Of a stretch of 64,000 nucleotides of DNA, positions 41,636 through 50,560 are shown one piece after another; position 1 is the first letter of the stretch; each line of letters opens with the position of its first letter. A program made the translations under genes and the position numbers. This DNA comes from JANQIO01 sp965229625 (GTDB lineage: Bacteria; Pseudomonadota; Gammaproteobacteria; Pseudomonadales; Halieaceae), in NCBI GenBank assembly GCA_965229625.1, contig CBDDJJ010000001.1:1240001-1304000 (forward strand), read 5' to 3'. The notes below the pieces were generated by a model, which searched no databases, was not told the origin of the DNA, and saw nothing but the letters and a program-made list of their open reading frames with translations.

Positions 41636-42103
41636 ATGCGTGCCTCGGACCGGGCCACAGCCCGCAGAAACCTTGATAAGCGACTGAATTCGTTGAGAAA
41701 TTTAGAATCCCTCACTCGCCCTCCAAAAGGTTGGGTGCGGGCCATTCGTGAAGCGCTGGGTATGACCACGGCGCAACTGGGCAAGCGGATCGGTGTTACC
41801 CAACCTCGGGCGTTCGACATCGAGAAAGCCGAGGTGAACGGCAGCCTCACTATCGACTCGCTGGAACGGGCAGCGCGGGCACTCGACTGCCAGTTGGTAT
41901 ACGCCCTGGTACCGAGAAAACCCCTGGAAGACCTTGTTGTAGAGCGCGCCCGGCAACTCGCCCGCTCAAAGCTGGCATCCATCAGCCACAGCATGGCGCT
42001 CGAAGACCAGCAGGTGAGTGAATCATCCGCGGCCTATCAGCTGGACGACCTCACCAGAAAGCTTCTGGAGAAGCGGGGCTCAGCTCTCTGGGACGAAGAA
42101 TGA
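41636..42103 (+). CDS. mobile mystery protein A (HTH)
   Basis: A 155-residue protein with XRE-type helix-turn-helix (AIREALGMTTAQLGKRIGVT, then QPRAFDIEKAEVNGSLTIDSLERAARAL). This pattern, with the following YALVPRKPLED, matches the 'mobile mystery protein A' family, always found upstream of a Fic protein B. It likely serves as repressor and antitoxin. It overlaps gene B by four bases (ATGA). An AT-rich leader lies upstream. Confidence 0.85.
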   Translation: MRASDRATARRNLDKRLNSLRNLESLTRPPKGWVRAIREALGMTTAQLGKRIGVTQPRAFDIEKAEVNGSLTIDSLERAARALDCQLVYALVPRKPLEDLVVERARQLARSKLASISHSMALEDQQVSESSAAYQLDDLTRKLLEKRGSALWDEE

Positions 42104-42687
42104 CCGATCCGTTTCAACAGGGCGATAATGCAGCAACGCACCTGGACGACGAGGAGAAGGAAGATCTGATTCCTTCCTACGTTACGACGCGCGCAGAACT
42201 GAACGAAGCTGAACAGTCCAACATCATTGAGGCCACCGAATGGGCGTTCACGCGCAGGCGCGTCGTGCTCAGTGAACGATTCCTCGACGGCCTGCACAAG
42301 CGCATGTTCGGCAAGGTCTGGCGCTGGGCCGGGTCGCATCGCCGCAGCGCCAAGTCGGTGGGGATCGAGGCGTATAAAATCCCCACCGAATTGCGCAAGA
42401 TGATCGATGACTGCCAGTACTGGTTAGACCACAACACCTACCCTGTGGATGAAATCGCCGCGCGGTTTCACCATCGACTGGTCTGGATTCACCCATACCC
42501 CAACGGCAACGGTCGCCATGCTCGCCTGGCAACCGACCTGCTGCTGGTAGCCAATGACAGTACCGGGTTCAGCTGGGGCAGGCAGAATCTGATCACAGCA
42601 ACAGAAACCCGGCAGCGTTACATCGACGCGCTCAGGTCAGCAGACCGGCATGACTATGCCGCACTAATTGATTTCGTCCGATCCTAG
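42100..42687 (+). CDS. mobile mystery protein B, Fic-domain
   Basis: A 195-residue Fic protein. The active-site motif is HPYPNGNGRHAR, near residues 131-142, with catalytic His and phosphate-binding GNGRxxR; Fic enzymes transfer AMP or other groups to target hydroxyls. The family-typical start (ATHLDDEEKEDLIPSYVTTR) identifies it as mobile mystery protein B, always paired with A. It may act as a toxin. No inhibitory alpha-helix motif ((S/T)xxxE(G/N)) is visible within the Fic chain. Confidence 0.88.
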   Translation: MTDPFQQGDNAATHLDDEEKEDLIPSYVTTRAELNEAEQSNIIEATEWAFTRRRVVLSERFLDGLHKRMFGKVWRWAGSHRRSAKSVGIEAYKIPTELRKMIDDCQYWLDHNTYPVDEIAARFHHRLVWIHPYPNGNGRHARLATDLLLVANDSTGFSWGRQNLITATETRQRYIDALRSADRHDYAALIDFVRS

Positions 42688-42771
42688 TGCTGGAAGTCAA
42701 CAAGCTTCAGCGCCACCCGTTCGGACGGCACCTATAGACACCGAGCAGAAACTCTACCCGGGTGAGAAGGC

Positions 42772-43698
42772 TCAGTTTCCTGCTTCAAGACCCGCTTTGA
42801 CGATGCGCCAGGCTTCCTCGGTACTGTCGACGAACTGGAACAGCTCAAGGTCGTCCGGGTCGATGGTGCCTTCCTCTACCAACGCCTCGAAGTTGATGAT
42901 GCGGCGCCAGTATTCCTCGCCGAACAGGATCACCGGCAGCGGCCGGGCCTTGCCGGTCTGGATCAGGGTGAGGGTTTCGAACATCTCGTCCAGCGTGCCG
43001 TAGCCGCCGGGAAACACCACCAGCGCCCGGGCCCGCAGCAGGAAATGCAGCTTGCGCACGGCAAAGTAGTGGAACTGGAAACACAACTCCGGGGTGATGT
43101 AGTCATTAGGGCGCTGCTCGTGCGGCAACACGATGTTGAGCCCAATGCTCTTGCCCCCCGCCTCGCTGGCGCCACGATTGGCCGCTTCCATGATGCCGGG
43201 CCCACCGCCGGTGACCACCATGGCAGACGGGCCAGGATTGGCCTGCCCCGCCTCGGTGATCAGCCGCGCCAGCTCCCGCGCCTGCTGGTAGTAGTGGGCC
43301 TTGTCGACAATGCGCTCCGCCACTCGCACCGCACGCGCCAGGCCCTCATCCTGCGGCGCCGCGTTTGCCGCGGCCTGCGCAGCGCGCAATTGCGCCTCGG
43401 CCTGTGCCTGCTCCGGCACCCGCGTGCTGCCGAATATCACCACCGTGGCCGCAATGCCGTGGTCGGCCTGCACCAGGTCGGCTTTCTCAAACTCGAGCTG
43501 CAGGCGAACACCGCGCAGTTCGTCGCGCATCAGGAAATCGACATCGGCATAGGCCAGCCGGTGCGAACTGGATTCCGTTTGCGGCGTGACCGGGTGCAGA
43601 TCGGCGGCGCCCGATTCCTGCAGGGCGGAGGGGAAAGTGGCGTCCAGCGGCTCGCCGCCGTCGTGGCGGCCGCCCGCCGGTTTACGTGGTTTGGTCAT
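42772..43698 (-). CDS. LOG-family protein (nucleotide 5'-monophosphate phosphoribohydrolase)
   Basis: A 308-residue protein with the LOG signatures MVVTGGGPGIMEAANRGAS and VVFPGGYGTLDEMFETLT. LOG enzymes release the base from cytokinin ribotide or other nucleoside monophosphates. The ~75 N-terminal residues are extra: a charged segment plus LRGVRLQLEFEKADLVQADHGI. The length and insert match the long bacterial TIGR00730 type. It overlaps the upstream nuclease gene by four bases (ATGA). Confidence 0.85.
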   Translation of the reverse strand: MTKPRKPAGGRHDGGEPLDATFPSALQESGAADLHPVTPQTESSSHRLAYADVDFLMRDELRGVRLQLEFEKADLVQADHGIAATVVIFGSTRVPEQAQAEAQLRAAQAAANAAPQDEGLARAVRVAERIVDKAHYYQQARELARLITEAGQANPGPSAMVVTGGGPGIMEAANRGASEAGGKSIGLNIVLPHEQRPNDYITPELCFQFHYFAVRKLHFLLRARALVVFPGGYGTLDEMFETLTLIQTGKARPLPVILFGEEYWRRIINFEALVEEGTIDPDDLELFQFVDSTEEAWRIVKAGLEAGN

Positions 43699-45092
43699 AG
43701 CTGCACCCTGGCGCCGGTCTCGGCGATCTCCGCCTGCCAGCCGCCCTCATCCAGTTTTGACTTGAGCGCCGCCTTGGCATCGTCTTCACCGTGTACCAGG
43801 AAGATGCGCGGCCGCTGCTTGAACCCGCCCACCCAGTCGAGCAACTGCGACTGGCTGGCATGGGCAGAGAACCCACCCAGGGTATGCACTTCCGCGCGCA
43901 CGGCAATATCTTCTCCTGCCAGGCGCAGGGAGTGGGCGCCATCCACCAGGGCGCGGCCCGGCGTGCCGCGGGCCTGGAAACCCACCATCACCACGTGGGC
44001 ACCCCGCCGCCACAGGTTGTGCTTGAGGTGGTGGCGAATACGGCCGCCGGTGCACATACCGCTGCCGGCGATGATGATCGCCCCCTCGGTGACGCGATTC
44101 AGCGCCATGGAGGCCTGGGTATCCGCCGTGTAATGCAGGTTGGGCAGGAAATCGTGCAGGCTGCCCGACTCGGTGTCGTGCAGTTCCTCCCGGTCCTCAT
44201 GATTAAAAACGTGCTGGAAGCGTTGGTAGACCGCGGTGGCGGCAATGGCCATGGGGCTGTCCAGGTACACCGCGTGGCGCTGCAACAGGCCCTGCCGGTA
44301 GAACTCCCCCAGGTGGAAGATGATCTCCTGGCTGCGACCCACCGCAAACGACGGGATCAGCACATTACCCCGCCCCCGGGTGGCGCGCTCGATCACGTCG
44401 GCAAACTCTGCGAGGGTTTCTTCCATGCTGCGGTGCTCGCGGTCACCGTAGGTGGACTCCAGTAGCAGCACATCGGCGCTGTCGACGATCTCCGGGTCGC
44501 GCAGCAGGGCCGCGTCACTGTTGCCCAGGTCACCCGAGAACACCAACTTGCGTTCATCGCCACCGTCCTCCACAAACAGTTCAACGATCGCCGAGCCGAG
44601 GATGTGCCCGGCATCCCGGTAACACAGCGAAAAACCGCCGGCGATTTCACGGCGCTCGCCGTAGGGGATACCCTCGCACAGTTTCAGGGCCGACTCGGCA
44701 TCGTCCAGGGTGTACAGCGGTACGACCTCTTCCTTGCCCGCCCGGCGCCGGCGCCGGTTCTCCCACTCCGCATCCCGCTCTTCCAGGGAGGCGGAATCCT
44801 TCAGCATGATGTCGAGCAGCGCGGCGGTGGGCCGGGTCATGTACACCGGGCCGGTGTAGCCTGCCGCCGCCAGCATGGGCAAACGGCCCGAGTGGTCGAG
44901 GTGGGCGTGGGAGATCACCACGGCATCCAGTTCATCCACATCGAAGGGGAAAGGTGCGCGATTGCCCTTCTCTTCCTCGCGGCTGCCCTGGTACAGGCCG
45001 CACTCCAGCAGCACCGTCGCGCCGCGGGCGCGCAGCAGGTAGGCTGAGCCGGTGACGCCTTCGGTGGCGCCGAGAAACTGCAATTCCGCCAT
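43695..45092 (-). CDS. beta-CASP metallo-beta-lactamase RNase
   Basis: A 465-residue enzyme starting at ATG 45092 (MAELQFLGATEGVTGSAYLL). The metal-binding core has ISHAHLDHSGRLP (HxHxDH), YRDAGHILGSA and FSGDLG; the beta-CASP insertion has LLLESTYGDREH, and the C-terminal motif is HTLGGFSAHASQSQLL, with VHGEDDAKAAL. These motifs match the RNA-processing (RMM) group, which includes CPSF-73 relatives. It is likely an RNA endo/exonuclease. The LOG gene follows with a 4-base overlap. A P450 gene lies upstream. Confidence 0.92.
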   Translation of the reverse strand: MAELQFLGATEGVTGSAYLLRARGATVLLECGLYQGSREEEKGNRAPFPFDVDELDAVVISHAHLDHSGRLPMLAAAGYTGPVYMTRPTAALLDIMLKDSASLEERDAEWENRRRRRAGKEEVVPLYTLDDAESALKLCEGIPYGERREIAGGFSLCYRDAGHILGSAIVELFVEDGGDERKLVFSGDLGNSDAALLRDPEIVDSADVLLLESTYGDREHRSMEETLAEFADVIERATRGRGNVLIPSFAVGRSQEIIFHLGEFYRQGLLQRHAVYLDSPMAIAATAVYQRFQHVFNHEDREELHDTESGSLHDFLPNLHYTADTQASMALNRVTEGAIIIAGSGMCTGGRIRHHLKHNLWRRGAHVVMVGFQARGTPGRALVDGAHSLRLAGEDIAVRAEVHTLGGFSAHASQSQLLDWVGGFKQRPRIFLVHGEDDAKAALKSKLDEGGWQAEIAETGARVQL

Positions 45093-45117
45093 AAACCCTC
45101 GTCCAGGCCCCAAGGCC

Positions 45118-46332
45118 TTAAATGCGCAACCAGCAGCTTGTCATGCCGCGGAAGGCGGGAATACCGGCCATCTCAAAGCCCCGGTCGCTCATGGCGAGAT
45201 CGGGGAAACGCTGCAACAGGCGCAGGATGGCCTCGCCGCCTTCCAGGCGCGCCAGCGACGCCCCCAGGCAGTGGTGGCGGCCGCCGCCAAAGGCCTGGTG
45301 GGGTATCTGTTTGCGCTCGATATCGAACACATCGGGATTGTCGTAAACCAACGGGTCGCGATTGGCCGCTGCCAGCGACACATTGAGTGACTCGCCCTTG
45401 CGGATCGGGCAGCCGGCAATTTCGATCTCCTCGTGGCTGATGCGACCGGAGTTGGTGACCGGCGAGTCGTAGCGCAACACCTCTTCCACCGTCGCCCCGA
45501 TCAGCTCCGGGTTGGCGCGCAGTTTGGCGAGCTGCTCCGGGTGGGCCAGCAGGGCCTTCACGCCGTTGCCGATCATATCGGTGGTGGTGACGTTGCCCGC
45601 CACCAGCAGCAGGTTGCACTGGTTGACGATGTCCCGGTCGCTCAGGCGCTCGCCGTCGAACTCGGCGGCCAGCATCTGCGAGATCACATCGGGCCCTGGC
45701 CGGGCCCGGCGCGCTGCAATCTGCTCGAGGAAAAACGCCACCAGCTTGTCCCGCGCCGCGACACTCTCGGCCAGGTCCTGCTCGGTGGGCGCCGGGTTGA
45801 AACTGGACAGCACCACGGTATCCGACCATTCCTTGAATTCCGCATGCTGCTCGGCAGGAATGCCCATCATCTCGGCAATCACCACCGTGGGCACCGGGCC
45901 CGCGTAGTCGGCGATCAGGTCGAACTCCGGGCCTTCGATGTTGTCGAGCTGGGCCTCGATCACCTCGACGATACGGTCGTGCCAGGCCTGCACCGCCTTC
46001 GGGGTGAAGATATCGTTGACCAGGTTGCGCAGGCGCTTGTGCTCCGGCTCATCCGCCAGCAGCATGCTGACTTCCTCACCGTCCTCCAGGCCGCGCAGCA
46101 GGAAGCGGGCAAAGCTGTCTTCCCGGGATTTATGCGGGTCGGAAAAGTAATCGGGATCGCGCAGAATGCGCTTCACCTCGGCGTACTCGCAGAAGAACCA
46201 GCGATTGAGCTCGGTATCGTGGTGGGCCGGATCGCGCTCGCGCAGGTCCTTCAGCACCGGGTACGGATCGGTCCGGAAGGTGTCGTCCAGCGGGGTGAGC
46301 GCCAGCCCGGTGGGCACGGGTTTGTCAGCCAT
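45118..46332 (-). CDS. cytochrome P450
   Basis: A 404-residue P450, start ATG 46332 with GGAG 9-12 bp upstream. Motifs: I-helix LLLVAGNVTTTDMIGNG with the AGxxTT oxygen-binding segment, K-helix EEVLRYD (ExxR), and heme-ligand loop FGGGRHHCLGASLAR near residue 350. The NR-type layout and length match the bacterial soluble CYP class. The substrate is not determinable from sequence. It precedes the beta-CASP gene. One more complete P450 and one partial are also in this window. Confidence 0.92.
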   Translation of the reverse strand: MADKPVPTGLALTPLDDTFRTDPYPVLKDLRERDPAHHDTELNRWFFCEYAEVKRILRDPDYFSDPHKSREDSFARFLLRGLEDGEEVSMLLADEPEHKRLRNLVNDIFTPKAVQAWHDRIVEVIEAQLDNIEGPEFDLIADYAGPVPTVVIAEMMGIPAEQHAEFKEWSDTVVLSSFNPAPTEQDLAESVAARDKLVAFFLEQIAARRARPGPDVISQMLAAEFDGERLSDRDIVNQCNLLLVAGNVTTTDMIGNGVKALLAHPEQLAKLRANPELIGATVEEVLRYDSPVTNSGRISHEEIEIAGCPIRKGESLNVSLAAANRDPLVYDNPDVFDIERKQIPHQAFGGGRHHCLGASLARLEGGEAILRLLQRFPDLAMSDRGFEMAGIPAFRGMTSCWLRI

Positions 46333-46519
46333 GGGGGCTCCAGGTTTAGAGTGGCAACCGCGAAACCCAGTGTACTCAAATCCACCGGGGATGAGAGCCC
46401 TGCCACAACATAGCCTGCGCCTTGTCTCGCAATGTGCATCGCACGGCGAAACCCCTGCCACTGCCCCCACCTCACTCGTTACAATAGGCCGCATAGAGCC
46501 ATTGAGAGGACCCCGGGGC

Positions 46520-46903
46520 ATGAACGGACTACACATCGGCATGGCGGCCACGGTGCTGATTTTCGGGGTGATTCCGGTCACCGCCGCGCTGTTTTTCTAC
46601 AAGATGCGTGCCCGGCAGATGGACGCCCTGCTCAAGCTCGCCGAAAGCGGCGCCCAGCTCGACCCCGAGACCATTCGCCTGATGACCGGCGCCTCCAGCA
46701 GCTACAAGACCGACTACAAGTGGGGCCTGATCTGGCTGGCGCTGGGCCTCCCCGTGACTATCGCGCTGTGGGTCACCAGCGGGCCCGCCGAGGCCATCTG
46801 GGGCCTGGTCCCCTTCGCTTTCGGGGTCGCCTTCCTGATCGCCGGTAAACTGCGCCTGCGCGGGGCGGCAGAAGAGCCCGGCGCCCCGTCGCCCGCCCGG
46901 TAG
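46520..46903 (+). CDS. DUF6249-like small membrane protein
   Basis: A 127-residue protein starting at ATG 46520. Membrane helices are at about 7-27 (ATVLIFGVIPVTAALFFY), 65-83 and 90-108. Between the first and second is a charged helix with the MDALLKLAESGAQLDPETIRLM pattern, which is typical of DUF6249. A short tail is Pro/Ala-rich. The function is unknown. It faces the DUF2789 gene. Confidence 0.6.
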   Translation: MNGLHIGMAATVLIFGVIPVTAALFFYKMRARQMDALLKLAESGAQLDPETIRLMTGASSSYKTDYKWGLIWLALGLPVTIALWVTSGPAEAIWGLVPFAFGVAFLIAGKLRLRGAAEEPGAPSPAR

Positions 46904-46904
46904 C

Positions 46905-47135
46905 TCAGCCGCGCAGCAGCGTATCGAGCTGGTCGACGATCTCCGACCAGTCGGAGTCTTCTTCCAGCGCCTCACGAATGAACTGGGCCTGGCCCGCGCT
47001 CCAGAAGTCAGCCTGGTCCAGCCGGGTATCGCGGTCGAGGGTGTGATTCTCAAGAAAGCTGTCAATGGCGCCCTGGCCTGAGGGCAGGCCGAGCTGATCG
47101 AACAGGGTGTGCAGGGTGTGTTGCGAGGTATCCAT
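46905..47135 (-). CDS. DUF2789 family protein
   Basis: A 76-residue acidic protein starting at ATG 47135 (MDTSQHTLHTLFDQLGLPSG). It matches the DUF2789 pattern through SGQGAIDSFLENHTL, WSAGQAQFIREALEEDSDW and the last helix. A longer open frame upstream lacks support. The stop lies just beyond the convergent DUF6249-like gene (1-bp gap). Function is unknown. Confidence 0.8.
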   Translation of the reverse strand: MDTSQHTLHTLFDQLGLPSGQGAIDSFLENHTLDRDTRLDQADFWSAGQAQFIREALEEDSDWSEIVDQLDTLLRG

Positions 47136-47202
47136 AACCACGGGGCCTCGATAAACGTCTGCCTGAACTATAGCAGCCCCGGTATTACAGAAAGCGTTCG
47201 CC

Positions 47203-47601
47203 TCAGGCGCGTTCGGCCCACCAGGAAGCAATGGCAATCGGGAAGGCGGCCTCGGTCTGCTTCAACAGCTCGGTGGCATCTTCCGGCAGCGGCGGGTTTT
47301 CGGTGGCGGGCAGGTCGCAGGCATTGCGCACCGGGTCGATGTACTCAAGCTCAATCCCCGCAATCACATCCGAGAAATCATGCCCCTCGTGGTAGTCCGA
47401 GGCCTGGTGCACATAGAAGGCCCACTTGTCGTCGAAGGACAGCAGGCAGTAGTAGTGGTTGGGTGTCTGGCCCTTGAAGTACTCGTAGCGCAGCACCCCC
47501 TCCTCCTGCTCGAAGGTCTGCTTGACCATGTCGGCGATAATCGCCTCCCACTTTGCCTCCTTGCCGGGCTGGATATCGATATGCGCAAGAATGGTGGCCA
47601 T
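47203..47601 (-). CDS. antibiotic biosynthesis monooxygenase (ABM) fold protein
   Basis: A 132-residue protein with an ABM-type ferredoxin-like barrel: ATILAHIDIQPGKEAKWEAI, GVLRYEYFKGQTPNHYYCLLSF, and KWAFYVHQASDYHEGH. The family includes monooxygenases for quinone-like substrates and small accessory proteins. The C-terminal ~40 residues (LPEDATELLKQTEAAFPI) are extra. It lies 12 bp downstream of the P450 gene on the same strand and is likely co-transcribed with it. Confidence 0.8.
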   Translation of the reverse strand: MATILAHIDIQPGKEAKWEAIIADMVKQTFEQEEGVLRYEYFKGQTPNHYYCLLSFDDKWAFYVHQASDYHEGHDFSDVIAGIELEYIDPVRNACDLPATENPPLPEDATELLKQTEAAFPIAIASWWAERA

Positions 47602-47613
47602 GCTGGGTCTCCT

Positions 47614-48939
47614 TCAGTCGGCGCTGCCGTCTTCGTTGAGTGAGCTATTCAGTGAGTTATCAGGTGAATTATTGAGAGTGATATTGAGCTTGAGCTCCCT
47701 GGTGCCCAGCATAATGCCGGGCTGGTGCTCGAAGGTGTTGCCGGGCGCAAACTCCATGGACTCGAGCCGATCCAGCAGCCGGTTCCAGGCAATGGTCTGC
47801 TCCAGCCGCGAAATCCCCGCCCCCGGGCACACCCGCGGCCCCGCCGAAAACGCCAGGTGGCGGCTGGCCGCCTTGCGGTCGAGTTTCAGCTCCCGCGGGC
47901 ATTCAAACTCGTGTTCATCGACATTGGCCGCCCCCCAGCGCAGGTGCAGCGTGGAGCCCGCCGGCACCTCCACCCCCTGGAACACCTCGTCCTGCCCGGT
48001 GGTGCGGGTGGACAGCCCCTGGGTGGGCGAGCGCAGCCGCATGCCCTCCTCGATGAAAGTGCGAATCAGCGAGCGATCGGCCTTCAACGTCTCAAACAGC
48101 CCGGGCTGTTCGCAGATCAACTGGGCCTGCTCTTCCAGTGCGTACTGGGTGGTCTCCAGCCCGCCAATCACCATGGCATAGACAATGCCGTTGATCTCCA
48201 TATCGGTGAGCGGCCGACCCAGCGCCTCATAATTGGCCTGGGTGAGGAAGGTGATCATGTCATCGGCAGGTTCCAGCCGCTTGCGCTTCACCTGCTCCTG
48301 CACGTATTCCTTGAAGCCATCGAGCTGCTTGAACTGCGCCGCCAACTGCTCCTCGGTGAGCTTGTTGAGATGCCCCTCCCCATACACATAGGGCATCACC
48401 TGCGCCTCCCCCCACTCGGCGAGCTGCGGAATATCCTCCGGCGGAAAACCCAGCACTGCCGCTAGGACCCGCTGCGGCATAGGCCGGGCAAATGCCTGGA
48501 TAAAGTCGATCTCACCAGACGCGGGAAACGCATCAATCAGCTCATCCGCATGCCCGGTAATCATCTCCGTATGCCGCCCGGACCCCGGCCCCACCCAGGG
48601 ATCCGTCAGCTCCTTGCGATGCGAGCGCCACAATTCCACCGTCGGCCGCAGCGTCAACATGGAGACCATCATCACGTTGATGTAATCCATGTCTTCAACA
48701 GGGGTATCCGATGCCGCAATCTGTTCCAGCATCAAGGTCGAGATCGGCGGAAACCGGAGCGGATCCTTCACCACTCGGTCGATGTCTTCGTAGCGCGTCA
48801 GCACAAATCCATCGGTGCCCGGGAAGAAGCCCTCGCCCTCCAGGCGCAACACCGGCGCTTCGCGATGTAGGATGTCGTAGGCTTCGTACCAGTGTTCCTG
48901 GGCGCCACTTCTAAAGAGGTCGATCAATTTAAGATCCAA
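47614..48939 (-). CDS. cytochrome P450
   Basis: A 441-residue P450. Start is TTG at 48939 with no strong ribosome site. The I-helix is VYAMVIGGLETTQYAL (G-x-E-T-T instead of A-G-x-x-T), K-helix EEGMRLRSP (ExxR), and heme loop FSAGPRVCPGAGISRLE near residue 365. The I-helix variant suggests an unusual oxygen-activation network. The C-terminal tail is Asn/Ser/Leu-rich (NITLNNSPDNSLNSSLN), coded by short imperfect repeats. The ABM gene follows. It is the last gene before the AT-rich island. Confidence 0.88.
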   Translation of the reverse strand: MDLKLIDLFRSGAQEHWYEAYDILHREAPVLRLEGEGFFPGTDGFVLTRYEDIDRVVKDPLRFPPISTLMLEQIAASDTPVEDMDYINVMMVSMLTLRPTVELWRSHRKELTDPWVGPGSGRHTEMITGHADELIDAFPASGEIDFIQAFARPMPQRVLAAVLGFPPEDIPQLAEWGEAQVMPYVYGEGHLNKLTEEQLAAQFKQLDGFKEYVQEQVKRKRLEPADDMITFLTQANYEALGRPLTDMEINGIVYAMVIGGLETTQYALEEQAQLICEQPGLFETLKADRSLIRTFIEEGMRLRSPTQGLSTRTTGQDEVFQGVEVPAGSTLHLRWGAANVDEHEFECPRELKLDRKAASRHLAFSAGPRVCPGAGISRLEQTIAWNRLLDRLESMEFAPGNTFEHQPGIMLGTRELKLNITLNNSPDNSLNSSLNEDGSAD

Positions 48940-49126
48940 GGGCCAATTCTCTTAGTTAACTCAGCGCACAATTCGCTGTTTACAAGATCGAACTACTTGT
49001 AAAACTATAATGATTATATCTATGAGCTACTCCGAGAAAACCAGCAAAAAGGCAAGCAGCTGCACCTGCCGACCCAGAATTCGCTTCAAATCGGTTTAAT
49101 GTAAGCTATCGATCACCGCTTAGGCT

Positions 49127-50560
49127 ATGAGACTGAATTCGACTGTGAAACAGAAGCAACTTGAACTTCAATCTGGTATCACAGATTTCGGGGAGCTCGA
49201 GAATCTGTTCCGCTCGCACGGCGTCAAAACAATCTACGTTAAGCATCTCGCGCGCAGGCAGGACAATGAAAAAAACCAAGTAGTTCTTGCCTCGGCAGGA
49301 GCGAAGAACATCTTAACTATGTTCCCAGCGGCTTTGGCTTATCGCTCTGCCAGCATGAGTAAAATGAAACGCCACTCGCTCGCAGGCATGCCAAAAGTGG
49401 AGATGATTCCTGATTTCTACTGGATCGACAAAAAAGGAGAAGCCCACTCCGCCCCCGGCGCCAAAATCATCAACTATTTTCAGTATCCCGAAGTGCGGTT
49501 CTCAGGCTTCCTAAAAGGATGTCGGGAACACGCGCCCGACGCCTTAAGACGGGATCGCCAGCGACTCTACGGGCGAAGGATTCTCGTGATTGGTTCAAAC
49601 TCCGCGCGGAGAATGTTCGGTGTTGTTCTCACAGAGCGCGAAGACCCACTGGCAAGTGAGTTCCCAGAGTTGCCAGCATCTAAGGTAGTACCGCTGCTTT
49701 TCAAGCACGACCTTGGAGTACCCATTGGGGATACGGGGCGCCAGCGACTATTAAAGGAACTCTCTGGACTTTGCGGGACGTGGCACCCTTCAATAATCCT
49801 CAAACCAGGGAATACTCGGCCAGTCGCCTTCAAGGGAAACCAGGGAGCTGGCTTTACGCTTGAAGCCTTGCTCGGAATCCCAGCGAACGCGGAAAAAGAA
49901 CCCGACAAACATGGCTTCGAGTTAAAGTCATTCAAACGGGGAGGGAAAATCTCGCTCATGACGCCAACGGCTGATGCAGGTTTTGAAGGTGAACACACCT
50001 TCAGAGAATTCATGGCAGCTTACGGATGGAAAAGTGATAAACCGGATGGGCGCATTGTGTTCAATGGGATCTTCCGATTTGCCACTCCAAACCAGCGACG
50101 ACCCGGCAAACGCTTTGTACTCGGTCTCGATGGTTACGATTCTGCGAGTACGAGTTTCGATGTCTCAGGAGAAATCTGCGTCACCCTGCATGACGCAGAT
50201 AGCGGAGTCTTAGTATCCGGCTGGACACTAGACAAATTGCTTTCGTCTTGGAACAAAAAGCACAGTCAGGCATGTTACGTAGAGTATGAGAAGCGCCCTT
50301 ATCAAGGTACAAGTGTAGGGCACGATGCCGAATACAGATTCACCGGCCGAGTACTTGTTTGTGAGGGAACCAGCGTCTGGGAGTATCTGACTTCGATCGC
50401 AGGAAAAACTGTGTACTACGATCCGGCCCATGAGATAAAGGCAGAAAAACCTCATGTCAGGCCACAATGGCGAATTTCAGTAAATAAAAAGCTGCGGATG
50501 TCTTTAGAGGCGCTGTACGATGCTGTCACTGAGGAAAATCTGCTAGACCAAAGCACCTAG
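49127..50560 (+). CDS. MvaI/BcnI-family type II restriction endonuclease with long N-terminal extension
   Basis: A 477-residue protein. From about residue 233 it matches MvaI/BcnI restriction enzymes, which cut within CC(W/S)GG sites as monomers: GNQGAGFTLEALLGIPAN, then PDKHGFELKS with Asp260, Glu265 and Lys267 as catalytic (P)D-ExK set. The first ~230 residues, absent from MvaI (about 246 residues), contain MKRHSLAGMPKVEMIPDFYW and a REL-type helical part. Codon usage is more AT-rich than flanks. It is convergent with vsr and overlaps it by 35 bp, and the methyltransferase follows. Confidence 0.85.
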   Translation: MRLNSTVKQKQLELQSGITDFGELENLFRSHGVKTIYVKHLARRQDNEKNQVVLASAGAKNILTMFPAALAYRSASMSKMKRHSLAGMPKVEMIPDFYWIDKKGEAHSAPGAKIINYFQYPEVRFSGFLKGCREHAPDALRRDRQRLYGRRILVIGSNSARRMFGVVLTEREDPLASEFPELPASKVVPLLFKHDLGVPIGDTGRQRLLKELSGLCGTWHPSIILKPGNTRPVAFKGNQGAGFTLEALLGIPANAEKEPDKHGFELKSFKRGGKISLMTPTADAGFEGEHTFREFMAAYGWKSDKPDGRIVFNGIFRFATPNQRRPGKRFVLGLDGYDSASTSFDVSGEICVTLHDADSGVLVSGWTLDKLLSSWNKKHSQACYVEYEKRPYQGTSVGHDAEYRFTGRVLVCEGTSVWEYLTSIAGKTVYYDPAHEIKAEKPHVRPQWRISVNKKLRMSLEALYDAVTEENLLDQST

